From positions 28,769,401 to 28,833,400 of the forward strand of contig NC_080716.1 in NCBI RefSeq assembly GCF_019097595.1: a DNA stretch of 64,000 nt, given 5' to 3'. Every line of letters starts with the position of its first letter. Positions within the stretch are counted from its first letter, which is position 1. Origin of the DNA: Hemibagrus wyckioides (lineage: Eukaryota > Chordata > Actinopteri > Siluriformes > Bagridae). A model generated the notes under the pieces. That model saw only the letters and a list, made by a program, of their open reading frames with translations, did no database searches and had not been told where the DNA came from. This document shows, one piece after another, positions 58,561-64,000 of the stretch. Both the position numbers and the translations under genes were made by a program.

Positions 58561-61500
58561 CTAAGCGTCTGATTGGTTTGGAGTCGTAGTGAGTTCCGCC
58601 GTCTCACAGCTGCTGGGGATTTGGGAGCTGGAACACTGTGAAGAAGAGAGGATAGAAATAAAAGCTTGTTGTAAGCCATTTTTTTGACATTTTTGGACAA
58701 GTGGACAAGTCGCAAGCCTGAAGCCCTTGGGACAAGCAGATTTAATGATTTTACTTAGAGTTGCCTGGAGGACAATTAAGTTCAAGATCATTATGTGCCT
58801 CGTTAAGTGTGCTGCAAAATTAGTCACAAACGTGACCCAAATAAAAGTCCAATTACCGATTCCTCTGCCACATCTTGGCTGATGCTCTGTTCTGCTTTTC
58901 CTGTGGGAGAAGGCTCTCTAAGTTGGCTCTCGTTGTTCTCTGTTCTCATGACAGAGAGCTCCTCAGGGAGTTCTGAGGTCGAGGTCAAAGTCATGTCGCC
59001 CTCCTGGGAAGCAGGTGTAGCAGCTGTGGGAAGGTGAAATAGATTCATTTCCATTGCATCGATTCAGCCGTGCTTGTTAAAGGGTTTATAATTAGTTCTG
59101 AAATAATCATTAATGTGTCAGTGAGCCAGGATTTCTTCTAAGTATCGTGGGATTGGGTATTACAGTTAGTCAGTCCTTGAGGAACAATTTGCTTGACCCA
59201 GATTACAAGCACTTGTTGTATGTCTTACTCACGAGAGTCTGCAGTGGATGGTGATGTCGATGACCCCGGCGTCAAACTCAGCTGGGAAAGATCAAGATCT
59301 GGACTACAGACCTCAGTTTCCTGCTTCTCCCCAGGCTGTGTGGCTCCTCCCATTACCGTATGTGGGTCAGTGGTGTCAGCAGGCTGTGAGTGTGAGCCTG
59401 ATGCCTCTGCCAAAGGGATACTGCTTGGGGCGTCTCTGGATTCAGCTGCATGCTGGGGGCTGGTGATGGTTGAGGATGGTGCAGACGGGGTAGACATGCG
59501 AGGACGCATGGCCGCTAAAGGAACAAGTCCTTGAAATAAGGCCCCGGCTGGTACGAAGGCCCACTGTTGCTGGCCCGGGCCAGGAGAGTGGAAAAGGTTG
59601 GCCTGGCCCCAGATCACTGGCTGCCCTCCAGGAAGAACTTGAGCAACCTGCAGAGGAGCCTGAACACCAAACGCCAGTGGAGCTGTCGGAGTTGCGAAGG
59701 ACTGCTGAGCCCAGTGAGCTGTCGGCACTGCACCCATCGTCATGTAGCCTGCAGGGAAGGTTGGACAGGAAGTGAACAGACAGAGGAGGACGTGACAGAA
59801 AAGTAATGGGTTGGACAGAAGTGAGAGGCAAGGAAGGGATGGGCAAGAATGAGGACAAATCAGACAGATGGAGAGAGATGAAACAGATATGTGGAACAAA
59901 ATTGGGACAGAGAGAACAGGCAGACATAGTACAGAACAGACAGAACGGAAAAATATGACAGAAAGGAAGAAGACACAAGATGTGGTCAACTGTGCTATTG
60001 TTAGAAAGTAATCAACTCTGAGGTGATAACAGGTCACATCAGGCTGCCTCACACCACCCCATAACAACATGCCTTACTTAAGAGGTAGAAACCCTCAATA
60101 TGAAATGTAATTAAATAAATAATATGGATTACATCAAATGTTATGAATTTATTTTGTGATAAAGAGTGTGTTACCTGAAGGCACAGCTGGGGGGCTGAAG
60201 TGTGTAAAGAGTTCAGGGCGGCGCTGGTGTCTTCGTCGCCCGGGGTCCAGAGTATTAGCAGGAGATGCAGGCATCTGTGAATCAGCCCAGTTCATTAGAA
60301 TTCAATACAATAATCAATACTAATGACCTAACAGAAGACTAGCTCTATATGACAGAAAATTAACTATAAAGATTTTGGTTATCTATTAAAATGCCACAGA
60401 AAATAAAACCTTTATTATTTCTTTGTGCTGGTGAAGGTTGTGAGGTTCACTTACAGATACAATGTCTGGAGGGGTGGCCATGTCACCGAACAGTTCCAAC
60501 TGACTGATGTTCTGGAGGTAGTACAACAAATGAGATGGAAAGAAAGGGAACAGTTAGGGTTAGGGTTTTAAGAGGAGAATATATGCTCACGTATTAGAAC
60601 GTTAATCACTGATGAGATGTTTGAGTTCATTGTTGGAGTTTTTGTAAAACATCTAACTATAGCATATAGTGTATATACTGTATCAGCATCACTGGGATAA
60701 GACAAAGCAAGTTCTGTAGTGTCACAGCACACAAAATCATTAGGGTTTGTCGGTAAGTCAAACTTTAGCCTTGGGGTCTCCTATTTCACTATACCTCTCT
60801 AATCTAGCAGCATTGCTAACTACAATTCCTGCCCATAAAGCTAAGCAGTCTATTATATGGTCCTGTACTCAAAAATTCTTGTCTATGATTTACAGAGCCA
60901 TGTGTAAACAATAATATTTATGAGATTTTGAGATTTACTGCAACTAGCAAAGCATCATAAAACGCCACAGAGCTAATATAAACCAACCAAAGTCCTGTGT
61001 TTGAGCAAACAAATCAAATGAAGTTTTCTTTATGAAAGTCAATAAGGAGTAGAGATTTTCTCCCTCTGGTTATTGAATGAGTGATGAACGAAAAATTGCT
61101 AGCGACTTGTCCATCCCTGATTCATAATCCTCTCTGCTCAGGGACCTGCAACTTTTTGATACAAGAACTGATATATTGCGATATGAGTTTTAGTGATGGC
61201 AAGTGATGGAAGGAGGGAAATTATGTACTTTTGGAAATTCCAATCTCTCAAAAAGTTCCAACTGTATGAACATGCAAGCAGTAACACTGTGTGAAATGGA
61301 GATAGTGACAGATTAATGGTTTTGGAAAACTGGATACGATGGAAGACTTTATGAGGGACATTTTTAAATGGTGATTTAAATGAAAAACCACAGCTGATAG
61401 CATGCAATGCAACTACAAAGAGGCAGAGTCCCAACACCAAACCTCTCTTGAAACCAGTAATGGAAATAAATAAAAAGAACTAAAAGTCAGTTCATCTCTT

Positions 61501-62150
61501 TACTGCAAGTCTTTGAGATAGGAAGGCAGTGTAATGAATGTGCAGTCCTGGAGGACCACAGCAGCACACAGTTTAGCGTTTTCCCTTATCTAAACTCTTG
61601 GGAGCCAAACATGAAGAGCTTGACACTAGAGTTAAATCAATAATTCAGTTGAGCTGGTGAGAGAGATTGAGTTTGCCACGACTGAGGGAAAAATCTGTTA
61701 TTCTGCAGTGCTGTAGTCTGCATTGGACTGAACTCTGAAAGATTAGATTATGTTCTTCTGGAACTGAAAGAGTGTTCAGTTACAGCCAAGATCATTGGAG
61801 AGAGGTTTGTTGGAGGGACTTTAGAAATGGGGAAGACTGGGGATAGAATACAAGCACCTACAGTCATAAAATGGCGTTTTGGAACATCATAGACTCCTTC
61901 TTTCTGCTGGCTCGTTGGGACCTAAAAGTCACAACAGATCAATTAATCCACAACTCTGTCTTTATTTTTTATCATGTTAGATTTTACAATCTGCCTCACT
62001 ACAGTACATTAGAGTCCTCCCCAACACCAATGACTTGAAAATGAGGCTAAGCAGGAGAAAAGGGGGTGGGATTTGGCGTAATACCTGATAAATGCTCTCC
62101 TCTGATTGGGGGCCATGGAGTGGCTCGTGTCCAGCTTCAAATACAATGTA
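58561..62150 (-). CDS. dab1: Disabled-1 (Reelin adaptor), C-terminal seven exons
   Basis: Cytoplasmic adaptor phosphorylated by Src-family kinases downstream of Reelin receptors. Exons: 62150-62085, 61921-61862, 60511-60455, 60274-60175, 59748-59233, 59023-58857, 58635-58561; all in phase, 346 aa plus stop. The first begins YIVFEAGHEP in phase 0, the known junction after DPVYQ, so the N-terminal PTB domain lies beyond 64000. Exons 1-2 carry the Crk-binding tyrosines: ESIYQ joined to VPTS, and GVYDVP. The third has LELFGDMATPPDI. The 516-nt exon is Pro/Gln-rich, contains VAQVLPGGQPVIWGQ and ends with DLDLSQLSLTPGSS, all matching human DAB1. The exon encoding the human FEDFEERF stretch is absent, yet flanking phases still join. 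The C-terminus is shorter and more divergent than the human one. Either teleost dab1 paralogue is possible. Confidence 0.93.
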
Positions 62151-64000
62151 CTACGACAAGAAGATAGAGAATGAGAGAAGAAGAGAAGAGTGGGTGGGGC
62201 CACACAGGTAGACGTTAGCACTGGGAATGCATAAGCCGACATAAAGAACCTTTGGGTCTGCCACAAGAAAAGCACTTCACTGCCATGAACATGGTTTTAT
62301 AATAGTTATAAAGGGACACTTCATCCATGAGCATAAATCTGACCTCAGACGCTAAATATAGTTGACCAAGGTTTGTCAGTTGGCAGACCCAGCATGATAT
62401 TTTTTAGTGGCCAAATGGAATAGTTGAAAAATATTACAGTCAATAATTATATAAGGTTAAAAAAAATGTCTGTGATTCAGACATGAACTCATTAAAATCA
62501 TGAACCATTAGGATTTCTGTAGCAGCTTGGTGCAGCCATTCACATGCATTTATGCCTATTATTTAGCAGACGGCAAATCATCAGACTGGAGATTACCTAC
62601 AGGCATAAAGACTCAGCTCAGAAAGCTTAAAACTACCACTTGTTTTTAAGTTATTATTTTCAACATTTTAACCATATTTGCTTAAGTGGTTTCTCACGCT
62701 GCATGCAGCACCTTTATCAATAAAAATGTAACATGGTTCCAATCCAATCAATGACACAGGCTTTCATGGCCAGTTGTCCAAGAAAGCAAAATCAAAGCAG
62801 TTTGAAGAGATGCAGCTGGCTGATGTCACATGTTAGCACTCACCTTTCTGCATTGGTAGTTTTGATATGATAGGGGTAAGAGTGGGAATTAGGGGATTAA
62901 AAAAATAGCAAAAAACAGTGCTAGTGGTATCATGTGAGCAGGAACGGGTAGGAAGTGTGGCCCAAAGTATAAAAGCAGGCTATTTTATTTTAAGGGATTC
63001 AAATCAAAGTACTGTTCATATGTTGTTTATAAATTTTGAAAGGCCAGGCATCTTAAATGTATACCACTCCTAGGTAGCGGATGTTGATGTATAACCTTTC
63101 TGAAAACCCCCAGTGTGAGATCACCAAAACCCCATAATGTCCACCAATGCCAGCTCTGCTTGGGCTTTTCCCAGTAGCTTAGGAGTTGATAACAGGGACA
63201 TGAGTATATATCATGGTGGTAGTGGTCTATGCTACATGGTATCCTGAAGTTGTTTCCTTGATAGGGGCCTCCTCCAAATACAAGGAGTTAAGGCTCCCCC
63301 TCTGCTGGCTGACCTATAGGGCTCCTCCATGTAAAACTGCTCTACACAAGCTGGATATGCTTGTCTAATGTATCACTCAAAACTTTATAATGGATAGTGG
63401 CTGCTCCTATGTGCTGCTTGTGGTCAGGGAGGTACCCCAGGTCTTTTCAGCCTTCTTGTCGCTTACACCCTGAAGCCCCAAGAATTGCTGGATTTGGCAA
63501 AGTAAATACCTAGTCAGAACCAGGCTGTGTCTCTAGCTCTTGATTCATCCCAGAGAAGTCAGCAAGAAGACGAGCAGAAGTCTGGAGCTGTACCAGACTA
63601 TCCATTTTACCCTCCATGCTGTGATCTTGCAAAAACTCTGGAACTTTGTCCTGAGGCCCCACCAGCACTATGCTACAGCATATGTAGATGACATGGTAGG
63701 CTGTACAGAGTGCTGGGCCAAACACCTTGTACTCCTTATAATCCAGTGCTGGAGGCCCTGTTCAGAATTGAACTGGCTGCCAAAGAAGTGTTATCTCTGG
63801 CTGGCAGAAGCACAATACTATGGGGACCAGAAAAGTCCTAGGACAATTGACTTCTCTATAGTCTCTATACTTGTATTATAAGTGGCACTATTCTTTTTAT
63901 AGGAGGCAACTAAAATAATGGCAAATAAGAAATGATTTCTTATTATATTCTTTTAATAAATGGACCTTAAACTGGCAGATAAATAGGATATTTCTCGAGA
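62151..64000. other. dab1 intron reaching the window edge
   Basis: No PTB-domain exon of dab1 was found; the only structured part is the Gypsy fragment. Confidence 0.65.
63240..63885 (+). pseudogene. Ty3/Gypsy retrotransposon fragment with reverse transcriptase remnant
   Basis: A plus-strand frame at 63540-63881 encodes a decayed reverse transcriptase piece. It has RPHQHYATAYVDDM (active-site YVDD near 63681) and LPKKCYLWLAEAQYYG, matching the order LRPHQ-(Y)xDD-NPKKC-YLG of fish Gypsy elements. The palm domain is cut off on both sides and the frame is broken upstream. It is not expressed as a gene here. It lies in the dab1 intron on the strand opposite to dab1. Confidence 0.7.

Noticed and set aside
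59193..59534. 113-codon plus-strand frame
   Set aside because: Antisense to the 516-nt dab1 exon, whose minus-strand frame matches DAB1.

Overview
This window is vertebrate nuclear DNA from a ray-finned (teleost) fish. It has AT-rich introns, many microsatellites, tRNA-derived SINEs, Tc1/mariner relics and a Gypsy fragment. Five genes sit in the same relative order and orientation as on human chromosome 1p32: plpp3 (-), fyb2 (-), c8a (+), c8b (-), dab1 (-). Repeat wording I recognise from catfish sequence suggests a siluriform, but that is only an impression. I rebuilt the exons by hand from splice consensus, reading phase and family similarity; every internal junction listed keeps phase. Layout: 1-9460, non-coding, downstream of the last visible plpp3 exon. 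9461-19133, plpp3 exons 1-5 (lipid phosphate phosphatase; the terminal exon is not in the window). 19.5-22.1 kb, no gene, although human PRKAA2 lies at this place. 22188-34794, fyb2 (ADAP-like adaptor with one helically extended SH3 domain; 17 coding exons, 828 aa), including a 1-kb CpG-dense minisatellite. 34.8-36.0 kb, divergent fyb2/c8a 5' region. 35997-43864, complete c8a (11 coding exons, 597 aa). 44138-51663, complete c8b (12 coding exons, 562 aa), convergent with c8a. 51.7-57.0 kb, intergenic with SINEs. 58561-62150, the last seven exons of dab1 (346 aa); its PTB exons lie to the right. 63.2-63.9 kb, a broken Gypsy reverse transcriptase. How the genes relate: C8-alpha and C8-beta are paralogous pore-forming subunits of the complement membrane attack complex. 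They share exon sizes and phases and sit tail to tail with facing poly(A) signals about 40 bp apart. The neighbours are conserved by synteny, not by pathway: plpp3 dephosphorylates lipid phosphates, fyb2 is an immune-type adaptor, and dab1 transduces Reelin signals. The most notable unlisted structures are: a perfect 75-bp inverted repeat bracketing plpp3 exon 1; a ~34-copy CpG/Z-DNA-prone minisatellite in fyb2; a 29-bp minisatellite in c8b intron 1 whose units carry a joined acceptor/donor motif; dinucleotide repeats pressed against many c8b splice sites; a GC-AG intron in c8b; a 14-nt microexon in fyb2; and a possible extra terminal exon 1.4 kb past the dab1 stop. I found no clearly new multi-gene system.
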